From Christensenella sp. UBA941 (lineage in GTDB: Bacteria; Bacillota; Clostridia; Christensenellales; UBA941), in the NCBI GenBank assembly GCA_002293365.1, contig DBDD01000135.1, forward strand, positions 2,567 through 16,859: DNA of 14,293 bases, read 5' to 3'. This document shows positions 5,521 through 11,299 of the stretch, one piece after another. The translations under genes were made by a program, and so were the position numbers. Every line of letters starts with the position of its first letter. The stretch's first letter is position 1. The notes below the pieces were generated by a model that was not told the DNA's origin, made no database searches, and was given only the letters and a program-made list of their open reading frames with translations.

Positions 5521-5817
5521 ATGTCAAACGTTATCCCCTTCCCCGCCATGAAAGTAGCCTTAACCCACCGCAACATTCGCGGCGAGGAATACGACGCAAC
5601 CTATCGCCCCGGCGACGATTTCACTTGGAGCAATTCGGCCAACGGGAATCACGGCTGCGAGGATTCCGCAACCTTCCGCTTGCTTCCTGATGGGCGCTGG
5701 GAAGTCGTGGACGTAACCCACTGCCATAGTTGCTGGCAAGTCGGCCACGACAACGAGCATGAGTGCGCTTATCGCATTGGCGATATCGTGGACGTGCCGC
5801 CGACGGACGTATTATAG
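5521..5817 (+). CDS. Hypothetical protein (98 aa)
   Basis: ATG 5521 has a modest ribosome site (AAAGGA, 5507-5512) 21 bases after the recombinase stop. The protein starts MSNVIPFPAMKVALTHRNIRGEEYD. It has a cysteine/histidine-rich C-terminal half with HGCEDSATF, then THCHSCWQVGHDNEHEC, which could bind a metal ion; this is inference. No family is recognised. It is the first gene of module B, whose gene starts largely lack the ATAGTCG motif; one ATAGTTG is inside this gene at 5726. Confidence 0.65.
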   Translation: MSNVIPFPAMKVALTHRNIRGEEYDATYRPGDDFTWSNSANGNHGCEDSATFRLLPDGRWEVVDVTHCHSCWQVGHDNEHECAYRIGDIVDVPPTDVL

Positions 5818-5832
5818 AAAAGGAGCGCACTT

Positions 5833-6264
5833 ATGAACAACAGATACGTATACCGCGCAAAAGACCGCGACAAGGGCAAATGGGTAGTGGGCAGTTTGGT
5901 CGTTTTCAGCGATGAATACATGACGATCAAGGTTAATAATAACCGCGTCGGATTGGGCGCTAACAGCGTGTATGAGTTCAACCGTGATACGTTAGGCCAA
6001 TGCACAGGAATGACCGTTGGTGGCTCGATACGTCACACGGGCTACTTGGATAAAGTTGCTTTCGAGGGCGATATACTGCGTAGTGGCAATGAAAAATACA
6101 TCATTGTGTGGCTGGATTGGGCGGCGGGCTTTGGGATAAAAGATGTGGACAGCGAATACGTAGAGCCGCTTTGCATGATTCCTAGTTTTCTGCATATGGA
6201 AATTATAGGTAATATTCACGATAATGCTGAACTATTAAGCGCGCAGAAAGGAGCGCCACAATGA
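5833..6264 (+). CDS. YopX family protein, copy 1 (143 aa)
   Basis: YopX proteins are common in phages and prophages of Firmicutes, named after a gene of Bacillus phage SPbeta; their molecular role is not established. Family marks seen here are NNRYVYRAKDRDKGKWVVGS at the start, NRDTLGQCTGMT with GYLDKVAFEGDILR in the middle, and EIIGNIHDNAELL at the end. The full length is normal. ATG 5833 follows AAAAGGAG (5817-5824). The stop region overlaps the start of a second YopX copy by four bases (ATGA-type overlap at 6261-6264), pointing to coupled translation of diverged tandem paralogues. Confidence 0.85.
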   Translation: MNNRYVYRAKDRDKGKWVVGSLVVFSDEYMTIKVNNNRVGLGANSVYEFNRDTLGQCTGMTVGGSIRHTGYLDKVAFEGDILRSGNEKYIIVWLDWAAGFGIKDVDSEYVEPLCMIPSFLHMEIIGNIHDNAELLSAQKGAPQ

Positions 6265-6644
6265 AAGAACGATACCTGTACCGCGCATGGCACAAAGAGC
6301 GCAAAGCGATGTACGACGTGCGCACGATTCTATGGGACGGCGGGAAACCGCAGCGGGTCGAAGTGTTTGCCGTGGGCCCCAATGATCTCTTCGAGCTGTT
6401 TTGGATCGAAGAGGTCGAATTGATGCAATGCACGGGCGAACGCGATAAATACGGCAAACTGATCTTTGACGGCGACATACTCCAGCCCGATGAATGGGAC
6501 ATTGCGCCGGTCAAGTGGGCGCTAAATGGCTGGTTTTTAAACAATTCCGACAATTACGAGCCGATCAACGACATCCCCGACGCGCTCATTATCGGAAATA
6601 TTCACGATAACCCCGCTTTGCTGAATGCGCAGGAGGGAGCCTGA
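6261..6644 (+). CDS. YopX family protein, copy 2 (127 aa)
   Basis: The second tandem member shows RYLYRAWHKERKAMYDV, ELMQCTGERDKYGKLIFDGDIL and ALIIGNIHDNPALLNAQEGA, the same three blocks as copy 1 with clear divergence between them. Function is unknown for the family. The ribosome site (AAAGGAG, 6247-6253) is encoded within the C-terminal codons of copy 1. Its own tail encodes the ribosome site of the next gene in the same way, through a repeated GCGCAG-plus-purine-run sequence. Confidence 0.85.
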   Translation: MKERYLYRAWHKERKAMYDVRTILWDGGKPQRVEVFAVGPNDLFELFWIEEVELMQCTGERDKYGKLIFDGDILQPDEWDIAPVKWALNGWFLNNSDNYEPINDIPDALIIGNIHDNPALLNAQEGA

Positions 6645-6645
6645 C

Positions 6646-7167
6646 ATGCGCCTAACCACCAAGCGCCCCAACATCACCCAATACAGTTTCCAATTCGAGC
6701 CAAGCGACCCAATTTTCATAAATTGCAATTGGGCCATCATCAACCTCGACCACGACACCTACACCATGACCGCGACAACAGATTGCGGCAATTATTCGTA
6801 TAGTTGGCACGTTACGCCGTCAGAATCGTTCGCGCAACTTATGGCGCGGCTGGATCGCGAGTATTTACTTGATAAGGTTTCGACGGCTTGCGTGTTCGAT
6901 TTTAAGGCAAGTAAGCGGCGGGCCGTAGAAGTCGCGGAGCATTGCGGCGAATACGGCAACGCCCACGCACTAAAGGATTTGGACGGGCGCGCTTGCCCGA
7001 CAGAAGAATCATTTTTGCGCATAGTCAAAGATATCACAGACTGGGATTATGAGTCGATTCCGATTGAAAAACGTTATCTGGCTGGGGCGGTTGCGTTTGC
7101 GCGGCTATTCTGCGAGTATTTGCAGCCGGAATTGAGGAAGTCGCTGGCCGCGCAGAAGGGAGCCTAA
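6646..7167 (+). CDS. Phage-type hypothetical protein (173 aa)
   Basis: ATG 6646 follows GGAGGG (6632-6637) and starts directly after the YopX stop. The N-terminal 70 residues hold CNWAIINLDHDTYTMTATTDCGNYSYSW and VTPSESFAQLMARLDREYLLDKV. This arrangement is typical of a Firmicute prophage family that I recognise by pattern but cannot name. The rest is helical and ends in LAAQKGA, the same terminal peptide style as the two YopX genes. An in-frame ATG at 6625 lies within the previous gene and lacks a ribosome site. No enzyme motif is seen. Confidence 0.7.
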   Translation: MRLTTKRPNITQYSFQFEPSDPIFINCNWAIINLDHDTYTMTATTDCGNYSYSWHVTPSESFAQLMARLDREYLLDKVSTACVFDFKASKRRAVEVAEHCGEYGNAHALKDLDGRACPTEESFLRIVKDITDWDYESIPIEKRYLAGAVAFARLFCEYLQPELRKSLAAQKGA

Positions 7168-7168
7168 T

Positions 7169-7477
7169 ATGGATAGATTTGATCTTTTAAAAGAGCGTGT
7201 CCAAAAGCGGCTTGCTGAATCCCAAAGCATGAAGCTTGGGTTTACCGATCTCGAAGCCGCCAGTATGGAGGGCTACGAGTCGGCGCTTGAATCGGTTCTG
7301 GATATGGCGAAGGAGGTTGAGGACGCTGCCGCCGACGAACCAACCGTAGTCGTTCGCTGCAAAAGCTGCGTTCAAATCGTCCAAGACAGGAACGTTGGCC
7401 TATATTGCCATTTGTTCCGGCAATATCGGAATGCGGAGGATTATTGCAGTAGCGGCGAAGCGAAGGAGGTCGGCTGA
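7169..7477 (+). CDS. Hypothetical protein with C-terminal cysteine cluster (102 aa)
   Basis: ATG 7169 follows AAGGGAG (7156-7162). The first 60 residues are helical and acidic (MDRFDLLKERVQKRLAES..., LDMAKEVEDA). The last 45 have RCKSC, then LYCHLF and EDYCSSGEAKE, a zinc-finger-like set seen in many short prophage proteins ('CxxC...C...DxFCSxGE'). It probably binds zinc; partner and role are unknown. It sits two bases before a gene with another zinc ribbon, in the same operon-like run. Confidence 0.7.
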   Translation: MDRFDLLKERVQKRLAESQSMKLGFTDLEAASMEGYESALESVLDMAKEVEDAAADEPTVVVRCKSCVQIVQDRNVGLYCHLFRQYRNAEDYCSSGEAKEVG

Positions 7478-7479
7478 TT

Positions 7480-7839
7480 ATGGAATTATTACCTTGCCCG
7501 TTTTGCGGCGGCGAAGCCAAATATCATGGCAGCGAAGATATGGTGCGTATCGAGTGCAAAGCTTGCGGCGCGAATCCTTCTGGCTGGTGGGACGAGACGG
7601 AAGACGCGGTGAAGGAGTGGAATCAGCGCGCGCCAGGATGGATCGGCGTTGAAAACGAGTTGCCGAAAGACCGCGTACTATGCGTTGCTGGCGAAGCGTT
7701 GATGGTAGGCGAAATCATCCCGCAAAAGACGCCCGACCGTGGATATTGGGCGCGGAGCGAGGGCGAGTATTTGCATGGCGTTACCCACTGGATGAAACTG
7801 CCGCCGTTGCCAAATTCGGAGGTCGCCAATGCCCGCTAG
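7480..7839 (+). CDS. Lar-like zinc ribbon fused to DUF551 (119 aa)
   Basis: Residues 1-50 read LLPCPFCGGEA (Cys6, Cys9), IECKACGA (Cys26, Cys29) and EDAVKEWNQR. This is the Lar/restriction-alleviation type zinc ribbon found in phages. The founding Lar of the Rac prophage modulates EcoKI restriction, but most relatives are untested. Residues 53-110 form a DUF551 domain (GWIGVENELPKD at one end, VTHWMKLPPLP at the other), the same domain as the separate gene at 3089. ATG 7480 follows GAAGGAGG (7463-7470). The C-terminus overlaps the DUF4326 start by eleven bases. Confidence 0.82.
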   Translation: MELLPCPFCGGEAKYHGSEDMVRIECKACGANPSGWWDETEDAVKEWNQRAPGWIGVENELPKDRVLCVAGEALMVGEIIPQKTPDRGYWARSEGEYLHGVTHWMKLPPLPNSEVANAR

Positions 7840-7975
7840 AGTCCAGCGCCGCCGCAAAAAAGGCTGGCGTATGCCGGACAATTGCGTTTACGTTGGTCGC
7901 GGCACGATTTGGGGCAATCCGTTCAAGGGCGAAGATGCCGCCGAGAAGTACCGGGAGGCGTTTCGACGAAAACAC
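7829..7975 (+). pseudogene. DUF4326 gene, 5' remnant
   Basis: ATG 7829 follows GGAGG at 7819-7823. It encodes MPARVQRRRKKGWRMPDNCV, then VYVGRGTIWGNPFKGEDAAEKYREAFRR, the unmistakable first half of a DUF4326 protein (usual opening: xRIQRxRxKGWRMPxNTVYVGRPTxWGNPF). After about codon 48 the family match ends and the frame runs through AT-rich, promoter-like sequence to a stop at 8054-8056. The family's second half (usually LRGKxLACWCP...CHADVLLELAN) is not here, but its last part reappears at 8636-8701. The gene has therefore been split by an insertion and is probably non-functional unless spliced. The end given is where the likeness fades, uncertain by several codons. Confidence 0.8.
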
Positions 7976-7993
7976 AATATATTGTATTTAAGA

Positions 7994-8022
7994 TTGCAAT
8001 CATCCACTATATGTAGTATAAT
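7994..8022 (+). promoter_or_regulatory. Promoter inside the DUF4326 insertion
   Basis: TTGCAA (7994-7999), a 17-base spacer and TATAAT (8017-8022) make a good vegetative promoter within the inserted DNA. The -35 overlaps a palindrome, GATTGCAATC (7992-8001). The spacer holds ACTA/TAGT arms (8007-8018) and ACAATATATTGT lies upstream at about 7974-7985, any of which could be operator sites. It would transcribe the structured leader and the HNH nuclease. Confidence 0.65.
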
Positions 8023-8028
8023 AAATAT

Positions 8029-8127
8029 AGGTGGAGCAAGCGCCTACAAAATATAGACTAAACGGCGTGGCCGTCAGTCGATACGACCCCTTAGCTGGCT
8101 TGCTCCCAGCGACGGGGTTCTTTTATT
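8029..8127 (+). ncRNA. Structured leader RNA with terminator-like hairpin
   Basis: Three helices are visible. A small hairpin is ACGGC-GTG-GCCGT at 8062-8074. A two-part hairpin pairs ACCCC 8086-8090 with GGGGT 8114-8118 and GCTGG 8094-8098 with CCAGC 8106-8110; it is followed by TTCTTTTATT, like an intrinsic terminator. A long-range 9-bp helix pairs GGAGCAAGC 8033-8041 with GCTTGCTCC 8098-8106. The long helix uses the loop and part of the inner stem of the terminator hairpin, so it forms either a pseudoknot or an alternative antiterminator. The transcript would start near 8029 and either end near 8127 or run into the nuclease gene at 8150. It could be an attenuator, a free small RNA, or part of a self-splicing or guide-type RNA; the family is not recognised. 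Confidence 0.55.
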
Positions 8128-8149
8128 GGCCGCGCTAGGAGCTTTTGTA

Positions 8150-8701
8150 ATGAGACCCGTAGACTATTCTCTGTTGACAGAAAAACGCTGTTCCCGTTGT
8201 GGACAAACAAAACCGGTGTCCGAGTTTAACAAATATACTGATGCCGCCGCCCCCATAAATGGCTGGAGATACTATTCTCGATGTATTGAGTGTAGCAAGG
8301 AGGGTTGCCGGGAATACGGCGCAAAGACAAGGAACAGAAGGAATGAGCGCCTAAGGAATTGGCGGAAGAAGAATCCCGATAAGGCTCGGGCTGGCAACAG
8401 GAGGAAAATCTTGCGTTACAAATACGGAATCACTGAACAGGACTATGATAATATGGCTTGCAGGCAAGGCCATAAATGCATTCTGTGTGGACGAGAGATG
8501 AAGCTAGTTGTTGACCACTGTCATAAGACGGGACGGGTTCGCGGGCTGCTGTGCAACAGATGCAATACGACTCTTGGTTGGGTTGAATCTCGGCCAGACA
8601 TGCTGGAGAAGATCGTTCATTATCTAGTGCCGTCGGCTGATTGTCATGCGGACGTGCTTTTGGAGATTGCGAATGAGGGAGTTGAGTCACATGCCGAATA
8701 A
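8150..8701 (+). CDS. HNH endonuclease, endonuclease VII type
   Basis: Residues 14-48 form a zinc-binding segment (CSRCGQTKPVSEFNK then CIEC). Residues 50-90 are a strongly basic helix. Residues 91-159 are the recombination endonuclease VII-like HNH core: YGITEQDYDNM, C110-x2-C113, DHCHKTG (Asp122, His123, His125), RGLLCNRCNTTLG (Cys135, Cys138) and a closing helix MLEKIVHYL. Such enzymes cut DNA with a beta-beta-alpha-metal site and often act as free-standing homing nucleases in phages. The last 20 or so residues (ADCHADVLLEIANEG...) do not belong to the nuclease: they are the C-terminus of DUF4326. ATG 8150 follows AGGAG (8137-8141); an in-frame TTG at 8126 lies in the leader hairpin tail and is less likely. 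Confidence 0.88.
   Translation: MRPVDYSLLTEKRCSRCGQTKPVSEFNKYTDAAAPINGWRYYSRCIECSKEGCREYGAKTRNRRNERLRNWRKKNPDKARAGNRRKILRYKYGITEQDYDNMACRQGHKCILCGREMKLVVDHCHKTGRVRGLLCNRCNTTLGWVESRPDMLEKIVHYLVPSADCHADVLLEIANEGVESHAE
8636..8701 (+). pseudogene. DUF4326 gene, 3' remnant fused to HNH frame
   Basis: In the reading frame of the nuclease, codons 8636-8677 encode ADCHADVLLEIANE, matching the conserved end of DUF4326 (CHADVLLELAN). The ribosome site of the next gene (GAGGGAG, 8675-8681) and its ATG 8691 lie inside these codons, as expected if this was originally the end of the DUF4326 gene in the operon. Together the 5' and 3' remnants code for about 70 residues, while family members are usually about 85-130. 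Roughly 20-40 central codons, including the LACWCP region, therefore appear lost or unrecognisable. Confidence 0.75.
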
Positions 8702-9032
8702 GGATTGGATTAAGAACCTGAAACCCGGCGATCAGGTTACAATAAATGGCAAATACGTAAAACTTGTTGAGCGCGTCACGCCGTCGGGCAGGATTGTGGT
8801 TGGCGGCGCGACATACAATTCAGACGGGAGTATGCGGGGCGGTAGCTCATGGAATCACAGTTGGCTAGTGGAGGCCACTCCCGATATTATTGAGCGCATA
8901 ACGAGCAAGGAAACGATCGACAGGGCGCGACAGTTGGCGAGGCAAGTCTGCGAAGGAAAGATTGACGTTGATTTGCAACAGGCGCAATCGCTAATCGACT
9001 TGATATCTGGATGGAACGAGGAGGCCGCATGA
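8691..9032 (+). CDS. Phage-type hypothetical protein (113 aa)
   Basis: ATG 8691 overlaps the previous stop; the ribosome site is GAGGGAG (8675-8681). The product starts MPNKDWIKNLKPGDQVTINGKYVKLVERVTPSGRIVV, a small beta-barrel-like opening common in prophage proteins of unknown function, and ends in a helical stretch (RARQLARQVCEGKIDVDLQQAQSL, in part). It has no catalytic motif. Its stop overlaps the next start (ATGA, 9029-9032), so the two are probably translated together. Confidence 0.7.
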   Translation: MPNKDWIKNLKPGDQVTINGKYVKLVERVTPSGRIVVGGATYNSDGSMRGGSSWNHSWLVEATPDIIERITSKETIDRARQLARQVCEGKIDVDLQQAQSLIDLISGWNEEAA

Positions 9033-9286
9033 AAGCATCGGACATAGTCGTGGGCGGCGTGTACTCGAACGGCAAAGGCCGCGTCAGGAAGGTAACGGCG
9101 CGCGGCCCGGAATATAAGTTTTACGAGAGCGCCGCCGATACCGATTGCGTCCAGTACAGCATCTTGAAGGGCGGTTCGTCCGGGGATTATGCAAGCGATA
9201 CGCACGGGCACAATATGTCGGTTGCGTCGTTCGCGGTGTGGGCAAAGGAACGAAAAGACAGCACGGCGGCGCGGAATGGTGTATAA
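9029..9286 (+). CDS. Phage-type hypothetical protein (85 aa)
   Basis: ATG 9029 follows GAGGAGG (9018-9024) and overlaps the upstream stop. It reads MKASDIVVGGVYSNGKGRVRKV... with ADTDCVQYSILKGG and MSVASFAVWAKERK, a layout I know from many Clostridia prophages without an assigned function. It is the last supported gene of the mobile element. ATAGTCG recurs inside it at 9044, read as D-I-V-V. Confidence 0.72.
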   Translation: MKASDIVVGGVYSNGKGRVRKVTARGPEYKFYESAADTDCVQYSILKGGSSGDYASDTHGHNMSVASFAVWAKERKDSTAARNGV

Positions 9287-9482
9287 TGGTTGCGGATGGA
9301 ATGCGTGATTACGATACGCTTCAAGTTCCCGCCACCCGCCACAGGTTGACCGCACAGTGCGTTTTCGGAGAGAGGCGTGGAATCTACCAGGGAAGTGTAA
9401 CCGCCGCACAGTAGCGATTCTGGCGGCGGTCGTAGCGGCTATGTTTGACAGCGTACATTGCTTCTTTTGTGCTCCAACTGAA
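9287..9482 (+). other. Element right-end region, non-coding
   Basis: About 200 bases without a supported gene, between the last phage-type gene and the deacetylase remnant. They contain an extended TATAAT (9282-9287, in GTGTATAATGG) with no good -35, short inverted arms GCGT/ACGC near 9304-9319, and a hairpin with CCGCCG and CGGCGG arms about 9402-9428 without a T-tract. If the element inserted into the deacetylase gene, the right attachment site should lie at the 3' end of this stretch, near 9475-9490. Confidence 0.5.
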
Positions 9483-9731
9483 TCCAAGGTGGACTCGCTC
9501 GACTGGAAGCCCGAGCGTACGGCGGATCAGATCGTGGCGGAATGCGTACAAAAGCTTTCCCCCGGCGCAATAATCCTTTGTCATAACAATGGCTTTAAAA
9601 TCGAAGAATACCTACCGCGCCTCATAAAAGAAATTAAAGCCGAGGGGTATTCGTTTGCGCCTATTTCGGAGCTTTTGCATACGGGCGTAACAAAAATCGA
9701 CGCAAGCGGCGTCCAATGGCCGGCGTCGTAA
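9483..9731 (+). pseudogene. Polysaccharide deacetylase (NodB-like), 3' fragment
   Basis: The codons read SKVDSLDWKPERTADQIVAECVQ, KLSPGAIILCHNNGF and LPRLIKEIKAEGYSFAPISELLHTG. This is the C-terminal third of a PdaB/NodB-type deacetylase (usual: W-x-VDSLDWK, PGxIILxH, ALPxIIxxLKxxGYxFVxxSELL). These enzymes remove acetyl groups from peptidoglycan or related glycans at the cell surface. The N-terminal two thirds, with the metal-binding Asp-Asp and His-x3-His motifs, are missing. The open frame continues upstream to about 9357 but that part has no family likeness and no ribosome site. The break falls at about 9480-9490, next to the last element gene, so integration is the simplest explanation. 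Confidence 0.75.
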
Positions 9732-9792
9732 CCGTACGTCCGTAATTCAATATTATTTCGCGAAGCGCATGGCGCGCCGGAGTTGTCCGATG

Positions 9793-9798
9793 TATAAT
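9793..9798 (+). promoter_or_regulatory. Extended -10 promoter for threonine aldolase
   Basis: TATAAT at 9793-9798, in the context TGTATAATAG, lies 56 bases before the threonine aldolase start. No clear -35 box is present at the right distance, so this would be an extended -10 type promoter. Moderately supported. Confidence 0.45.
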
Positions 9799-9853
9799 AG
9801 CGTCGGGCGGCGATTTGGCGCGCTTACGCTATGTATAAAGCAAGGAGCCACAA

Positions 9854-10888
9854 ATGAAATACTTGGATTTACGAAGCGATACGGTTACAATGCCTACGCC
9901 CGATATGCGCCGGGCTATGATGGAGTGCGACGTCGGGGACGACGTATACGGCGACGACCCTACAGTCAAGCGGCTCGAAGCTATGGCTGCTGAAGCCATG
10001 GGAAAAGAGGCCGCGCTTTTCGTCATATCCGGAACGATGGGCAATCAGGTTTCTATCATGACGCACACGCAATACGGGAACGAAATAATCGCCGGTGCGC
10101 AAAGCCATATCGTTCGCCATGAATGCGGCGCCGCCGCGAGACTTTCGGGCGTATCATACGCGCTGGCGGACAATAGCGATACGTTTATTTACGCCGAAGA
10201 CGTCCGCCGCCTATATCGCGAACAAAATATACACTTCCCTAATACAGGGCTGCTGTGCTTGGAAAACGCGCTGTGCAACGGCGACGTCGTCCCTCTCGAT
10301 ATTTTATACGCCGCCTGCGACGCGGCCCACGAGCTGAATATTCCCGTACATTTAGACGGTGCGCGCGTTTTCAACGCCGCCATTGCTCTGGGCTGCGAGG
10401 CAAAAGATATCACCGCGCGCTGCGATTCCGTTTCGTTTTGCATATCAAAGGGGCTGTGCGCGCCTGTCGGGGCGTTGATTTGCGGTTCAGGAGCGTTTAT
10501 AGAAAAAGCGCGCGGTATGCGCAAAATCGTCGGCGGCGGCGCGCGCCAAGCCGGCGTTTTAGCGGCATGCGGAATATTAGCGATCGATGTGATGGCCAAG
10601 CGCTTAAAGGCTGACCATGATAACGCTCGCTTGCTCGCAGAAAAGCTTTGTGCTCTCCCGGATATTTCAGTCGATATGGATAAGCAAAAAATCAACATGG
10701 TCTTCTGGAAAGCCGCCAATCCAAAATTCAGTTCCGGCGATTTTTGTAAATTTATGCTGGTACGAGGCATAAAGGTTTCTGGCTCGCGCGGCGAGGCATA
10801 TCGGTTCGCCGTCCACAACGATATTAAAAGGGTCGAGATCGATACAATAATCGGGCATATGAGCGACTATATACAAAGTATCGCCTGA
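9854..10888 (+). CDS. ltaE: Low-specificity threonine aldolase
   Basis: This PLP enzyme splits L-threonine or L-allo-threonine to glycine and acetaldehyde in the cytoplasm. The 344 residues have the usual length. Landmarks are DLRSDTVTMPTPDMRRAM at the start, GDDVYGDDPTVKRLE (28-42), SGTMGN (59-64, phosphate contact), His85 in SHI (stacks on the cofactor), LDGAR (Asp168, Arg171), the PLP lysine Lys199 in CISKGLCAPVG, and the glycine/arginine-rich RKIVGGGARQAG after it. ATG 9854 follows AAGGAG (9842-9847). It is monocistronic as far as can be seen, with an extended -10 promoter upstream. The subtype is not resolved, so the symbol denotes the family. Confidence 0.93.
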   Translation: MKYLDLRSDTVTMPTPDMRRAMMECDVGDDVYGDDPTVKRLEAMAAEAMGKEAALFVISGTMGNQVSIMTHTQYGNEIIAGAQSHIVRHECGAAARLSGVSYALADNSDTFIYAEDVRRLYREQNIHFPNTGLLCLENALCNGDVVPLDILYAACDAAHELNIPVHLDGARVFNAAIALGCEAKDITARCDSVSFCISKGLCAPVGALICGSGAFIEKARGMRKIVGGGARQAGVLAACGILAIDVMAKRLKADHDNARLLAEKLCALPDISVDMDKQKINMVFWKAANPKFSSGDFCKFMLVRGIKVSGSRGEAYRFAVHNDIKRVEIDTIIGHMSDYIQSIA

Positions 10889-10993
10889 TTTGCGCTTTAG
10901 CATTCGCTCATATTTTCATAAAATCCGCGCAAACTAGCCTTATCAATTAAGGTCGTTATTATGGCGGCTATATTATGTTAGGAGATTGCGCGA
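10889..10993 (+). other. Intergenic stretch with inverted repeats
   Basis: TTTGCGC (10889-10895) and GCGCAAA (10927-10933) can close a 31-base loop that itself contains ATTTT/AAAAT arms; it might act as a weak terminator for the aldolase. CCTTA (10938-10942) and TAAGG (10948-10952) form a short inverted repeat of operator size. TATATTAT at 10969-10976 is a possible -10 for the next small gene, without a convincing -35. Confidence 0.35.
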
Positions 10994-11149
10994 ATGAATA
11001 ATCCCGGTTTGCGTTGCAGCGTTACGAGCTGCGCCCATAACAGGCATGGCAACGATTGCGCCTTGCAGAAAATCAACATCGCTCCTTGCCGAGACAGCCA
11101 CAGCCATTCGGGCCATGAAAGCATGTGCGGCAGCTACACAGCAAAATGA
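10994..11149 (+). CDS. DUF1540 small cysteine-rich protein (51 aa)
   Basis: ATG 10994 has TAGGAG at 10979-10984, nine bases away; stop TGA 11147-11149. The product reads MNNPGLRCSVTSCAHN, then CALQKINIAPC and MCGSYTAK, with Cys8, Cys13, Cys22, Cys32 and Cys45. This matches DUF1540, a metal-binding-like mini-protein family common in Clostridia and bacilli, often tied to the spore-forming lifestyle but of unknown function. The start, cysteine spacing and length all fit the family. It is easily missed because of its size. Confidence 0.85.
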   Translation: MNNPGLRCSVTSCAHNRHGNDCALQKINIAPCRDSHSHSGHESMCGSYTAK

Positions 11150-11158
11150 CGCTGTTGA

Positions 11159-11209
11159 AAGCGCGGTAGGCGGCCGGAAATTACCGCTTGCCGCGCTTCG
11201 CCTCTTTGT
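11159..11209 (+). terminator. Probable intrinsic terminator
   Basis: AAGCGCGG (11159-11166) pairs with CCGCGCTT (11191-11198), with an inner GCGG/CCGC pair (11170-11173 with 11184-11187). A T-biased but imperfect tail (CTCTTTGTT) follows. It lies ten bases after the DUF1540 stop. The GC-rich stem is good and the tail only fair. Confidence 0.55.
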
Positions 11210-11236
11210 TAACTTTCATGGGCAATATTGCGCAAT

Positions 11237-11265
11237 TTGACAAATTTAGATATACTGTCCATATC
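11237..11265 (+). promoter_or_regulatory. Promoter for the zinc-ribbon/cobO pair
   Basis: TTGACA (11237-11242) is a perfect -35. At a 17-base spacing the -10 would be CATATC (11260-11265), or TATCAT at 19. A TATACT at 11251 is too close to be used with this -35. The expected transcript starts about 30 bases before the gene at 11300. Confidence 0.55.
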
Positions 11266-11299
11266 ATACAAGATTGATATACGTGTGAGGATGGATAGA

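Noticed and set aside
7975..8701. HEARO/IsrB-type RNA-guided system
   Set aside because: The nuclease has an endonuclease VII-like core without RuvC motifs, so the RNA next to it cannot be assigned to that family, although an RNA plus HNH gene is reminiscent of it.
9357..9482. N-terminal 42 codons of the open frame running into the deacetylase fragment
   Set aside because: There is no ribosome site and no likeness to deacetylases, so it is a chance extension across the junction.
8855..9487. 210-residue open frame on the minus strand
   Set aside because: It lies antisense to two well-supported phage-type genes with ribosome sites and has a composition rich in Arg/Ala/Cys/Ile without a family match.
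11228..11299. Longer start for the zinc-ribbon protein
   Set aside because: It overlaps the promoter -35 at 11237 and has no ribosome site, whereas ATG 11300 has GAGG nine bases upstream and begins the zinc ribbon directly.
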